Assembly: GCA_051294375.1 (NCBI GenBank)
Contig: CM119263.1
Span: forward strand, 11,943,130 to 12,007,129
DNA from: Paraspadella gotoi
Taxonomy: Eukaryota; Chaetognatha
Direction: 5' to 3'
Length of the DNA: 64,000 nucleotides
Shown: positions 23,588 to 34,691 of the stretch, piece after piece
Layout of the letters: every line of letters begins with the position of its first letter
Position numbering within the stretch: the stretch's first letter is position 1
Notes under the pieces: generated by a model
Databases searched by the model: none
What the model saw: the letters and a program-made list of their open reading frames with translations, nothing else
Told to the model about the DNA's origin: nothing
Position numbers and translations under genes: made by a program

Positions 23588-23765
23588 CAGAGAGAGGGCA
23601 AAGTTTCTCTGTTTCTCTCTCTCTCTCTCCCCATCTTTTACAAAAAATCTGTCTAATAATTTCACAAACTAAAATGACGCTGAAGAAGGCTTATAAAAAA
23701 GCCGAAACATGTACGTTTTCATCTTGAAAATAAATTGTTGTTGCCAATTATTTCAAACTCTGTCT
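23430..23765. mobile_element. Palindromic Penelope-derived repeat with two hammerhead-like motifs
   Basis: Arms of about 90-120 bp mirror each other (for example TTATTTTCAAGATGAAAACG and CGTTTTCATCTTGAAAATAA) around a (GA)n core. The right arm (23680-23713) has CTGAAGA, stem GGCTT/AAGCC, GAAA and CATGTA, with ACG/CGT pairing for stem I. The left arm (23469-23497, minus) is more decayed. Confidence 0.6.
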
Positions 23766-24640
23766 CTAATCTCTAATCACAATGAAAGAAAGGATTACAT
23801 AACACAATGCATTTACATCAAAGAATATTTTGAAATATAATATATATGCAAATACATACATTTTCTTTAAAATTCAATTCTTACATGAAAAACTTTTTGT
23901 TCTATTTTGTTATTAAAAAAATAAATAATTCTTCGTTTTCTCTCTTTTTCTTTCCCTCTTTAGAACGAACAAAGAAGCAAATGAAAAATAACCGAATGAA
24001 TGAAAAAAATTAATAAAAAAATTATTATAAAAAATTTAAGAATTAATAATAGAAGGAAGGAATCTTTAAAAAGACATTAAGGCTAACTAAATATATCCTT
24101 CAATGATGATATACTTTTTAATAAAACAAAACAAAAAATTTATTAATCAATAAATCTTTTGAACAATAGCTCAATCAATAAACTAATATTTTATATTTAT
24201 AATTATGGTCATGGTTTATGAAAGACTAACAACTAGGAAAAAAATGAGGAAGAGAAATAGAGAAAGAAAAATAGAAAGCGAAAGAGAGAAAGAGAGAACG
24301 AGAAAACTTAATATAAAATTAGAATTACATTGTGCTTGTTCTTTCTTTGACTTTTTTTATATTTATATTATGCTTAAGGCAAAAGAAAAAACTTGTATGC
24401 AAGATTTATCATGATGTATTATTTGATTAGCTGATAAGCTCAATTATCATGGGTAATTTCAAGATAGTTTGCTCAAACCAATTTTTCTTTTACTAACTAT
24501 AATGTGTACCTCATCTATCTGAAATAGAAGATAAAGAAGATTCAGGAGCCAGAGTTAAAGAAAAAATTACCAAAAAATACTTTTGTTTGTTTTAAATATT
24601 AGTATTTTAAATTTAAAGTTAAATTATAAAATTGACCGAT
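23766..24640. other. Interior of the hAT-type element, no gene
   Basis: AT-rich. A short Lys/Arg/Glu-rich frame near 24205-24414 comes from GA-rich sequence. A HINE-like fragment (TTGATTAGCTGATAAGC ... TTTGCTCAAAC) lies at about 24420-24478. Confidence 0.4.
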
Positions 24641-24977
24641 TTTAACGGTTAACCGTTAAAAATGTTAGTTTTAACGGTTAAGCGAATTTCCTGAAAAATT
24701 AACGGTTAACGAAACTCTAGCCGGAACTCGTTTTTAGACAAATCAGAAGAAGCAGTGGCGTAGAAAAAGAGAGAGAGAGAGAGAGAGACATATAATTAAT
24801 TTTTTTTTTTAAATAAAATATAAACAAATAAGAATATTGATATCTTGATGATTAGAAGCCATATCTAAGTTTTCAACTCCCTGTGATATCACACTTTCAA
24901 TAGTTAAATAGTAAAAAAGCGTAACGCCGACAACGACCACGCAAATTTTTTTATATATACCTTATTTTGTCTTAAAG

Positions 24978-27900
24978 GTGTCCGAAGTTCAGTATTTGGA
25001 ACCAGCGGATATAAGTGGAGTTGGTGGAAATCCCAGATATTATTCTAAAGGTAGAATAAGAAGTTACAAATAATGTTTGAGCAAACAATATTGGATCTGC
25101 CTACGATTATTTAACAGGAAGCAAATAATCAGATGATAAGTCATAATAATTTTTCCAATTTCCAATCATAACAGATCATTAAAGATCATACCATCAATAA
25201 AGATATGTTGAGCCGCCGTGACTTTATTTTCACGTTTAATTCTCGTGACATGACATGACTTTACATGATGACATGACTACAATAACTTTCTTAGCCCGTG
25301 TATTTATGACAGGCACTGCATCGGAATTCCGTCTTTTATTCTTTATAGTTTTTAGGTTTCCTGAAGGCGGCTCTCCCAGTCCCTTAGTTTTGAGGGTTTT
25401 TTTTATGTTTTGACAAATGAGCAACTAACTATAGGCAAATTATGTTCTATGACTATGTCTAACGGAAAGTGGTTAAAACTTGAATCAAATAGAAAAAATT
25501 TTTAAAATGTATTACAAACGTTCCACGAAAAATGTCTAATAAAATAGTTTTAGATTCATTAGGCTTACGAGACTTACGATTTAGAATATTCAGACGAGCA
25601 CATTCCCAATTTGTTAGTTTAATGAACTCGTCTCCGCTCCTTCCGGAGTATATCAAAGATATTAATAAATACCCGTATTTGGGAAATCACATTAGTCCGA
25701 TTGCCTTTTTAAGTAATGTTCCGTTAATATATGAAACTGTAGTTTTTTGTTTTTTTGTAGAATTGGCTTTTTTCTATTAGGAAAAATTTATTCATTGCTT
25801 AAATTTACTGAGTTTCTGGAAATCTAATTTTCTAATGTCATACTTATTGTATTACTGCTTGTATCTCTGTTATCTGCTTTGTGTTTTTGTAAAACCACTG
25901 TGGCCCATGGTCCTCGGACCCGCTGTATGAATAAATACAATACAATACAATACAATGTGCATTTTTAATATAAGTGGGAGAGCCCGACGGACAGACCGAC
26001 CACAGACCGATTGAAAAGTGACTTATAGTATTGCTCCGCGAGTAAAATTGTCCATTTTTGTCCAGATTGGCTTTTGTCTTGAGATTGAATACCAAGATGG
26101 TTAGAGAAATTTCTTTTATTTCGACATCCAGGTCCTTTTTATCTTCCTTACCTCTGAGTCAGTTCATATGCCATTGATCGTCTATTGTTTGCCTATGAAT
26201 TAGTTTTTATTACAATTTGTTAAACAACAAGTTTGAGCAAACAATGCCGGATCTGCCCACGATCATTAGCGGTAAGAAGATAATTAATTAATTAATATTA
26301 TTTTTTTTATTCGTGTCAAAATCGTTTTCCACTTTGTCTCGCCTCTCAATCACAAAAAAACAATATCGATCACAAAATTAATTAATTAATAAAAAATAAT
26401 TAATAAATGTGAAGTGAAAGTTGGGAATCAAAATTTAGCAGTTATATTTTGAAAACTATCATATTAGTAAATACTAATCTGTAGTTATTTTTCTTTTTTT
26501 ACAAATATAGTAGCCCAGTCAGCTTATTTTGTATATACAGTGTGTCCCAATGGTACTGTCGGTTAACCTTTACATATTGTGCGGAACTGTGTTATTAAAT
26601 CTTATTTCTAAGATAACAATGTCAAAGACAAGTTCTTACCATTTATGATACTATATTTTGAATTCAATTTTTATCAATTTTTCTTTGAAGAACATTCAAT
26701 TTAAATGAGTCATAATTTTTTACTTTTTTAATTTTTAAAGAATTTTTTTATTTTAAAATAAAATTTATTAAAAAAATGACATAAAAAATATTCTAAATAG
26801 ATATCAATTATTTAAATTTAAATTGGTATAAAATAAATGCATTAATAAAAACAAATAAACAAATATTAAAAAAAATACAAAAATTGATAAAAATATACTA
26901 TTTAATTTGATATTTAAATTGTATTATTTGAAGTTGTGAGCGATTGAATCATTAAGCCAGAACAAAATGGTTGCTATTTATTCAATAAATTATTATTAAA
27001 TCAATTAAAAAAGTAATATAAACAAGGTAAATAAATAATTTTAAAAATAATGATTACTGTATTATAAAAGCTCTGGAGCTAAAAATATGAGGTAGTTTCT
27101 TACTGTCCTGCATCTAAAGAAAAGATTTAAAACATTATTTAATCAATATTATAAAAAATATAAATATTAAAAAATATATAATTTAAGAATTTGTTTTAAA
27201 AAATCACTGAAAAAATTTTTTTTACTAATTGCTTTATGTAATAACTACATGAGTTTGCTTTGTTCAATTTTTAAAATTTAAGTATCCTATAAAATGGTCC
27301 ATACTTGTACGTATATTCATTATAATAAATTAAAGTTTCTCGATCTGGTATAGGAGCAGTAAGCTTTTCTTAACAGACAGTACAATAGGGACACACTGTA
27401 GTACTACCCTTATGTAATGTTTTTTTTAAATTCTGAGAACAGATTCAGATTCCTCGTTGAAAGTTGATAAGAAAAGAAAATATAAATCTTTTTTAAAAAT
27501 TATAAAAATTATAAAAAACTATATTTTTAAACCAGAAATTGAAAATTAGCGTTTTAACTATAGTTTTTTACATTTTTAACCAGAATTTCTAAAAAAGAAT
27601 TGATGCGATAATCCTTTATTTTTCGTTATTTATTATTAGAGAAAGCAAAGTTTTATGGAATTTGTACAACGATTTTTATTTTTAAGAGACGTATATGTTT
27701 CGGCTTGCTATTTGAAGCCTTCATCATCGTTTAACAATCAGTAAAAAGTTAGTTTGTGTTAGTTTGTGTTAGTTATGAAAAGAAGTGAAACTTGTTAGAG
27801 AGAGAGAGAGAGAAACATGTCCGCCTCTTAAAAATAAAAATCGTTGTACAAATTCCAAAACACTTTGCTTTCTCTAAAAAAGAATTATACTTTCTTATGT

Positions 27901-30900
27901 TAACTTTTTGCAAGGAATCCAAATCCGATCTTAAAATTTAAAAATTTACATTTTGAAATTTTAGCCTATTATATACTTGATACTATATATAGGTTTTTAA
28001 TTTCATGTTTTATATGCTAAAGTTTAATTTTCTCAAATTTTATCATTTTCACATCTCTCTACTCTATAATATAGAGTCGGGATCTGCTGAAAAATATTCA
28101 TTAAATTTTCGTTGCGCTAATCAAAACATTTTTCTGCTAAAAAATCTTCAAAATTCAAGTCGCAAAATAATATTTGTGCCATAGTAACAATTCAGTTTAA
28201 TCCCTTGAAAGCGATTTATATGTATTGGCGCAGCAACTGGTTCATAATCTGGTATTGCTTGCTCAAACTTTTTTGTACAATAATGTCATTTCTAAAATTT
28301 ATCCTTTACCTGTTTAGGTGAGTAATCCTGTGAAGTAAGGCATAGTAAAATTTCTAAATTTAACCAATATGGTGGACTAAAATCCACCATCCGTTCATCA
28401 GCGGCCATTGGTGCCGGAGGCAAGACATTTGCCTCCCAACCCAAAGGTCTGGGGTTCTAGCCCGGTGGCCGCATTGCAGTTAAGAGGGATGAGGCTCTTA
28501 ACCCGCCTGTAACACGGTGTTACAGCCTGATCCGAAGCTCAGGGACTGCTTACATTGAACGGTTCTGTCATTAACACATATCAATAATTACTGTCTCTTT
28601 ATTGGTGAGCCTGACTTCCGAACACAACATCAACAACAACACTTTCAGGCGACATGCCTCAACCTGGTGATGCACTTTCCGCCAACAACACATCAGGCGA
28701 CATGCCTCAACTTGGTGACGCACTTTCCACCAACAACAACAATTCACTGAGGAGACGCAACAGACTTCTCCCTATGGGAGGGGGGAATGTTTGGTGGACT
28801 AAAATCTACCAACCGTTTATCAGCGGCCATTNNNNNNNNNNNNNNNNNNNNNAGGTCCGGGGTTCTAGCCCGGTGGTCGCCTAGCAGTTAAACCGATTCC
28901 GTTTTGGAACTACAAAGAAAGTACTACGTAGTTCAAATCATTAGAACGCCGAATTTAGCCTAAGCTTTGTATGCGTGATCCGGGCCTCATAAGAAATGAC
29001 TGAAAAAACCATAGACTCGGCGGTATCATAAGAATACCGAAGTAAACAAAATAAAGGTGAAAATACATTATTTTTGAACGATATATGTAAATCTATGTAA
29101 AACTACGCCGGTCATGACAAGATACGACCGTAGCCGTGGGACACGACGAGATGATATCCGGATCCTGCCTCGTCCGTTTCTCCGCGAAGAATATCTTTTG
29201 AAGGANNNNNNNNNNAATGAACAACATTATATTTATGAACATTTCTGTATAAAAATATTTTATTACAAAGTTTACAATTTATGCATTACCATTAGGCCAT
29301 ATTTATACGGAGTACTAATCCAATTTCAGAAGATTTTTTTGCAGATTTGGATTTGTCATAAAATGTTGATGAAAAGAAATATTGTGGTGAATCTTAAATT
29401 CGCCACCCGTATAGCTTGGTGCAACTCAGCTCATCCCATTGGCTTGGACAGCAAAGTACTCGTTCACCAACCGTGAGTTCCGGGTTCAATCCCCTCACGG
29501 TCATGCTGGTTAAAGTGTGATGGTGTTGGCATAAACATGCCGTTGAATGGTGTGATCACTGCAGGTCCAAAGCCCTGAGCGCCAGTTATATTTTCTTTTA
29601 TCAACTTTGGACAAGGAATTCAAATCTGCAATCAAAATTAAGAAAAGCTTATTTTAATTTCTTTTTATTTTATAAGGATAATTCTATATATAAATATAGC
29701 CTAATGTAGGGTATTGCACAAAAATGTTAAAAATACTTTTTTTCTTCATTCGATTGATTTAAACCTTATATTAAGCCTTACGAAGTGTACTTTAATAATT
29801 AATTGGCAGTTTTGTTTTTTAAATATGGGAATTACGCCAACTGATTGACGTCAATTTGTAGTTACCTTCCTGCCTCGTTACTGCTGTCAAGGATATTCAA
29901 CTAAAATTTTTAAAAAACGCTTTTTTCTAATTAAGAATATATTGTAGTATTGCATTCAGCTTTGATTTCTTTTTTTTTACATTTTTGTTGGCGCTGGTGG
30001 TGTAAAAACTACGCCAAAACGTATTATTTTCTATTTAAATATGTGGCGTTAATGATTTTTGCAATGAAATTTTTAAAATTTATCAAGTTAAATAATTGTA
30101 AATGTATATATTTAAAATTTGAAAATAAATTGTGGCGTAAAATGGCGTGAAAGGAAGGTAAAACCGTTTAATATGATATCCAGATGTGGCGTAAAGACTT
30201 TCTGATTATTTTCTGGTAAAAGCTATTCAGTTAAGTGGTTTTAAAGATTTATCCGGCATTTTTTATACTGATGTGGCGTAGAATGGCGTAAAATAATCAA
30301 GAAACCATATAACTACTATTTAATTTTGTGGCGTAAAGGGTTTTAGTTTATTTTCTAATAAAAACTATTCAGTTAAGTTGCGTTAAAGATTTATTCACCC
30401 TTTTTTTATACAGGTGTGGCGTAGAATGGCGTAAAACAATCAGAAACCATATAAATATCATTTTATTTTGTGGCGTGAAAACTTTTTTTCATTTTCCAGA
30501 TAAAACTATTAAGTTAACATGCTCTGGCATAGAATGGCGTAAATTGACGTAAAACTGCGCCACTTAATCCTCTCATCTCTTTCCTTTTCCTCCTTTTCTT
30601 TTGTCTTTTATTTTTATACAATCTCCGATTCTATTTTTCGGTTTTATTTCTTTAAAATCATAGAAAAACCAAATACCGAAAATAAATCTCAAATCCTAGA
30701 TAAAAAGAAAACAAAGAAACACCCACATAAAAGCCAGTGGACCAATTTTACTAAAAGTATCAGAAATTGTGGATCCACAATGGGTCTTTAGGTTTATGTT
30801 TGAAATTGGTTAAAAATACAAACTATAATAAAGAAATTACCCATATATAATAATTACAGGTATCATGTATATTTTAGCAAAGGAGGAATGATTGTAAGCA

Positions 30901-33782
30901 GAAAAAAAGGGACGATAAATCTTAAAGATCATAATAAATATATTATATCAGTTTCATACATATTAATGATTCATAGGCCTTAATATACAGTAGGAAAGAT
31001 TATATAAAATGACTATCGCCAGAACTGCTGCTGGCGCATTTTTGCGCATCATTTTTGGGAATTAACAATGATAATTTGTTGAAAGAAAATACATTTGCAT
31101 CTCCTGTAACCAGAGGTTTTGCGAGGAAAGCCTAGTTTTTGCGCTACAATAAAAAGAAATATTGCTTTCTGTACTATTTCAATATTTTTATTATTTAAAA
31201 TATTCTTTTTCGATTTTTTGTTAGACTTACACTTGCCCTACCTACATTCAAAAAATAAAAATTTTCTTTTCAGTATTTTCCATACAGTAAATATTTCAAA
31301 AAGCCTTGTTTTTTGGTATCAAATTCCCTATTATTTTTCGGCCGATAGAGAAATAAAAATTTCGTCGAATACTGCTAATCCCTACCTAATGCAAAAATTA
31401 AATAACATAAAATAAATTTTTTTATAAATTAATGTTCACTAATAGTATGTTTTACATAATTAACTTTTAGAATTATAGTACATAATTTTCCCTATGCTCT
31501 ACTGTATCTAGTATCCAAGTATCTAGTTTTAACTTTATTTGCAGGTTTTCTCGCGGTACAATGGGTGTTGGCCAAATATGCTTTACAAGAAGTTAAAAAA
31601 AATCCGGAGATTCCTCTTTTAGGCATAAAACAATTGCCTTTCCCCGGATTTGGACTACCAAGGGCTACGGAAACGATACTTTTATTATTTGATTTTATGA
31701 TGATTATCATGCCACTATACAGTATGTACAATGTTTAGTAGAGTGAAGTGAAAATAATAAAATTTTATAAAATTAAAATTTAGTATATAGAAGTCGGACT
31801 TAATTAGATAATTAGTCTTGAAACTGTAACGGGTGTACTTGAAGATGTTGGGTAAATCTATTATATACAGTAGCATCCGTCTAGAATTTCTGAGACGGCA
31901 AGCTCTGTAACTCGAGTCCAAATGATAATTTGAAAAAGACTTTTTGTCTTGTTATCGAGTACTCATATGGCTACTCCCCCTTCGGTAAGCCATTGCTCTA
32001 CAACCACTTTTGGGACATAGCAGTTTATTGTAAAAGTTTACCTTGAGTGGGATTCAAATCCGACTATTTCATTCTGCGTCGAAATCTTAGTTTTTAACCA
32101 CTCGGCCATCTCGTTAATTAAAATAACAAATTCAAAACCTCAATATAAATTTTGTTTTTTCTTTTCTTTTTAGTCAGATCTGCTTTCAGCAGATCCTTAC
32201 TCTATAATTCACTTTGTCGGTCCCTAATCTTGTCAGGCATTCACTTATATTATGTCAGAACATCGAATTATAATAAATTATGGCAAAAAAAAACGTCCGT
32301 CTCTCTGTCCATCCATCCCCCTTACCAGTTACACATGAATGGATGGATGGATTGGAATGAAATTTTGTGTGTGGGTAGGGAAGTGTGTCATTGAGCTGAA
32401 TATGAAGTTTTGATGGAATCGTTTGAGTGGAATATCAGTTTAAATGGAAAAAAACAAAACGTGTTTCACTAATTGATAAAGCTTTTTTTTCCCTTTTTAT
32501 ATTAAATGTAAATGCAAGATGTATTAATTAAATCAAATAATTAATCAGTTAATTAATCAATAATTCAATTAATTAATCAATAATTAATTAATCAGTCAAT
32601 TAATTAATCAAAACAAACTTTTTTGGATTAAAATAATTAATTAATTGCCAAATTAATAATTAATTAACTTGAATTAATTATAAATTAATTATTAATTAAT
32701 TAATTACCGATAATGATTGTGGGCAGATCCGACACACGATGCTTCCTTTAGAAATGATCAGAAAACATTACCAGAATTATTATTGTATTAGCTTATTACC
32801 ACTTAATTATTGTAGGCAGATCCGACTTTGTTTGCTCAAACTTGTTTTTTTGCAAATCAAAAACTTAAGATTATTTTTTTTTCAAAATGATTTCATTCTT
32901 TCATTCTCTCAATCGTTAGCCTATTTATTAATATTGATACAATAGACGAGGTATAAAAACATTTTCAGTTGTTTCACAATAAGCAACTGGATTAAAACAC
33001 TTAATAAAACACTTTAGAAGCAACGTGGAAATGTTTCAACTTTGCGGCCTCTGACTTCCTCAATTTCAAACATTAAAAATAAGCCAGATATTCGCTTTCT
33101 TCTACGTATCAATCGTCGTCGTTGCGGAAGTTTCGTCATGAATCGGAAACTTGGGACTCGGATGTGAAATCTTGTCTTCGATTGTTGAAGGTTTTGTTTC
33201 CCCAAAAAAATTAAAAGCGAACCTCCAGCTTTCTATAATTTATTTTGTACAAAATTTTTATGAAAATCATTTGGCCGAGTGCTTAGCGCGCGGATTTCAA
33301 CATTACGAAAAGGTTTCGGGTTCAAATCTGGCCGAAGCTACTTTTTACAATAGGTTCTGATGTCCCAAAATTGGTCTTAGAGCAATGGCTTACCGAAGGG
33401 GGAGTAGCCATATGTGTACTCGATATCAAGACAAAATCTCTCTTTAAAATTATCATTTGTACTCGAGTTACAGAGCTTGCCGTCTCAGAAATTCTAGACG
33501 GATGCTACTGTATCTATCTGTTTTTTCAGTAATATTAGAAGCTACAAGTAAAGAAAAAGAATCTGGAATGAAAGAATTATTGGCTATATTTGGTGTGTCG
33601 CCATGTATCCAGCGAGGCGCTTGGTTTATCCATCATCTTTTAGTGATATTATTTCCATTTGTCTGTAGTTTGATAAATTATGCAATATTGCTACCTGGAC
33701 AAGTTGAATTTGGTCTTAGTTTTTTATTTATAATTTCGTTTTATTTGGCGGGTATTTCTACAGCTAGAATTTTTAGTGTGAC
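24978..33782 (+). CDS. ABCA-type transporter, membrane domain 1 (three exons)
   Basis: Exons 24978-25050, 31545-31721 and 33530-33782 splice in frame (phases 1 and 1; next donor GTAAGT, phase 2). The product reads GNPRYYSKGFLAVQW, then LPFPGF, then helix IIMPLYI, then EATSKEKESGMKELLAIFGV. This matches the ABCA run GFLxLQ...MPxP...EKExxLKExMxxMGL, followed by two further hydrophobic helices. Joining from 15313 (phase 2) to 24978 (phase 0) does not fit, so a small exon is missing or there is a frame lesion. No Walker A or signature motif is found downstream to 42.8 kb, so the gene is truncated, misassembled or continues far away. The introns are 6.5 and 1.8 kb, made mostly of repeats. Confidence 0.85.
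25072..25200 (-). repeat. Helentron/HINE-like fragment just after the ABCA donor
   Basis: TTTGAGCAAACAATATTGGA and on to AATCAGATGATAAGTCATAA is the end sequence of the family. It starts about 20 bp after the donor at 25051. Confidence 0.6.
25201..25960 (+). repeat. Candidate LINE 3' end with AATAC tail
   Basis: The segment 25870-25955 reads CCCATGGTCCTCGGACCCGC, then TGTATGAATAAATAC and (AATAC)n. It resembles 3' ends of Jockey/CR1-type LINEs, which carry a GGACCCGCTG-like block and end in short microsatellites. An 82-codon frame at 25532-25780 lies upstream; I do not recognise it as reverse transcriptase. Confidence 0.4.
26538..27398. mobile_element. Tc1/mariner-type non-autonomous element with TA target duplication
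   Basis: Terminal repeats begin CAGTGTGTCCC on both sides (23 bp, two mismatches) and are flanked by TA at 26536-26537 and 27399-27400. The uninterrupted site TGTATATAGTACTACCC at about 2680 confirms the insertion. The interior is AT-rich without a transposase. Confidence 0.85.
27602..27872. mobile_element. 271-bp palindromic hammerhead-like element with 14-bp target duplication
   Basis: TCTAAAAAAGAATT occurs at both 27588-27601 and 27873-27886. Inside, arms such as GGAATTTGTACAACGATTTT and AAAATCGTTGTACAAATTCC are mirrored around a (GA)n stretch. On the minus strand 27691-27727 carries ATGATGA, stem GGCTT/AAGCC, GAAA and CATATA; the right arm keeps GAAACATGTC at about 27813-27822. Confidence 0.7.
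28368..28890 (+). mobile_element. TRIM: miniature LTR retrotransposon
   Basis: The 5' LTR 28368-28601 (TATGGTGGACTAAAATCC to CTGTCTCTTTA) is followed at once by TTGGTGAGCCTGAC, a primer-binding-site-like segment. A 185-bp interior has a duplicated CAGGCGACATGCCTCAAC unit, then the purine tract ATGGGAGGGGGGAATG, then a second LTR from about 28789, cut by the N gap (28832-28852) and lost after about 28888. No protein is encoded; it depends on another element's enzymes. Confidence 0.8.
28891..29400. other. Unassigned segment with assembly gap and MITE fragment
   Basis: 28891-29205 has no recognised gene. N run at 29206-29215. 29216-29330 is a family G MITE fragment (GAACAACATTATATTTATGAAC). Confidence 0.4.
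29400..29590 (+). repeat. tRNA-headed SINE, family E
   Basis: CCATTGGCTTGGACAGCAAA (weak box A) is followed by GAGTTCCGGGTTCAATCCCC (good box B) and a tail with GTGTGATGGTGTTGGC. A MITE G fragment follows to about 29710. Confidence 0.45.
29860..30560 (+). repeat. Tandem array of about 135-bp units with GTGGCGTAAA
   Basis: Units at about 30125, 30270 and 30412 share TGTGGCGTAGAATGGCGTAA, ATTTTGTGGCGTAAA, AAAACTATTCAGTTAAGT and GATTTAT. Diverged units precede them from about 29830. Confidence 0.65.
30561..31375. other. AT-rich intron sequence
   Basis: No gene or clear repeat boundary. The 98-codon Phe-rich frame at 31119-31415 runs into MITE sequence and has no coding support. Confidence 0.4.
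31873..32115 (-). repeat. tRNA-headed SINE, family A
   Basis: Minus strand: TGGCCGAGTGGTTAAAA (perfect box A), GGATTTGAATCCCACTC (box B), then AGCAATGGCTTACCGAAGGG and the end CTAGACGGATGCTACTGTA. Five copies lie in the window. Confidence 0.75.
32172..32847 (+). mobile_element. Helentron/HINE-like element
   Basis: Starts AGTCAGATCTGCTTTCAGCA, has one central repeat (GTGGGTAGGGAAGTGTG), a long AT tract, and ends at CTCAAACTTG. Its 3' half and flank are duplicated at 41341-42404. Confidence 0.6.
33268..33515 (+). repeat. tRNA-headed SINE, family A, ending beside an ABCA exon
   Basis: TTGGCCGAGTGCTTAGCGCG (box A), GGGTTCAAATCTGGCC (box B) and the end GACGGATGCTACTGTAT. The ABCA acceptor at 33529 follows about 15 bp after its end. 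Confidence 0.75.
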
Positions 33783-33852
33783 GTAAGTTTGTTTTTAGTT
33801 GCGCCACGAGGACTCGCAGAGCAACTCCATAAGTCACTTTTTGGTCGGTCTG

Positions 33853-34335
33853 TCGCAGAAAAAAATATAACTTATTTTAAAAATTATTTCATTAAGTGGG
33901 TTAAAAATTAAAAAAAAACTATATTTAATATAAAAAAAGTTAATTTTCAGCTTAAAATATAACTTTTTCTGATTTTTGACCCACTTAATGAAGGAATTTT
34001 TCCAAATTTTTTTACTTTTTATGACGAATCTAAATCTGCAAAAAAATCTTTAAAAAAACAGTTCTTAAATTTTAACATTTATTGGATTAGTAGTACTCTG
34101 TATAAATATGGCCTAATGCGTAAATTGTGACATTTATAATAAAAAATTTTTATACAGAAATGTTCATAAATGTTCCTCACTGTTAGAATTTTAATTAGTT
34201 AAGTTAAATTTATAAATTTTACTATGCCTTACTACACAGGATTACTCAGCTAAACAGATAAAGGATAAATTTTAGAAATAAAGTTAATGTACAAAAAAGT
34301 TTGATCAAGCAATACCAGATCTGGATACTGGACAG
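33853..34335. repeat. Palindromic MITE family G, typical copy
   Basis: About 480 bp. The centre mirrors TCATTAAGTGGGTTAAAAAT against TTTTTGACCCACTTAATGAA, the flanks carry AATCTAAATCTGCAAAAAA and GTAGTACTCTGTATAAATAT, and the end reads TTTTACTATGCCTTACTACA. Further copies are at about 34340-34510, 35408-35960, 37505-37850, 47850-48080, 50440-50568 and 62037-62515. No ORF. TIRs near CAGTAGxGCGTAGTGAA would suit a DNA-transposon MITE. Confidence 0.6.
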
Positions 34336-34691
34336 TGCACACTACACAGTAGGGCGTAGTGAAGGTTACATACAAAAATTCTAAATGTCAATTAATAACA
34401 TACCATCAGTGAACATTAATTTGTAAAAAAAATTAATTTTATATCCTTCAATCTTCGCAGTAGGCTATATTATCAATATTAAATATTATAATATATATTA
34501 TATTATATTATCTATTTTCATTAAGATGACCCTAGTCATCATCAAAGGACCTTTAACCCTTCGAGAAATTGAAAACGGTCAGAAGGATCGGGCGAATGAC
34601 TCAAGGATGGAATCGACTAATGCGATTGCAAGACTGCAAGCTTGATGGAAAATCTACCCGTGTCGATCCTCTTCTAAGCTATAAATACACT

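Larger units (their letters stand above)
22938..24719. mobile_element. hAT-type non-autonomous DNA transposon
   Basis: The ends are TAGAGTTCCGATAACCGTT on the left and AACGGTTAACGAAACTCTA on the right. They are flanked by a perfect 8-bp duplication GCCGGAAC at 22930-22937 and 24720-24727, the hAT signature. AACGGTTA motifs are repeated near both ends, like transposase binding sites. No transposase is encoded; inside are CT-rich sequence and a palindromic hammerhead-like element. Confidence 0.85.
26395..28050. repeat. Palindromic MITE family G copy carrying two insertions
   Basis: Matches the copy at 2545-3140 (TAGCAxTTATATxTTGAAAA, GTAGCCCAGTxAGCTTATTT, AGTACTACCCTTAT). It is interrupted by the mariner-type element (26538-27398) and the 271-bp palindromic element (27602-27872). 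Confidence 0.6.

Noticed and set aside
33268-33345. A functional tRNA gene (TGGCCGAGTG...GGTTCAAATC)
   Set aside because: Acceptor arms do not pair and the same head occurs in five longer repeats, so it is a SINE head.
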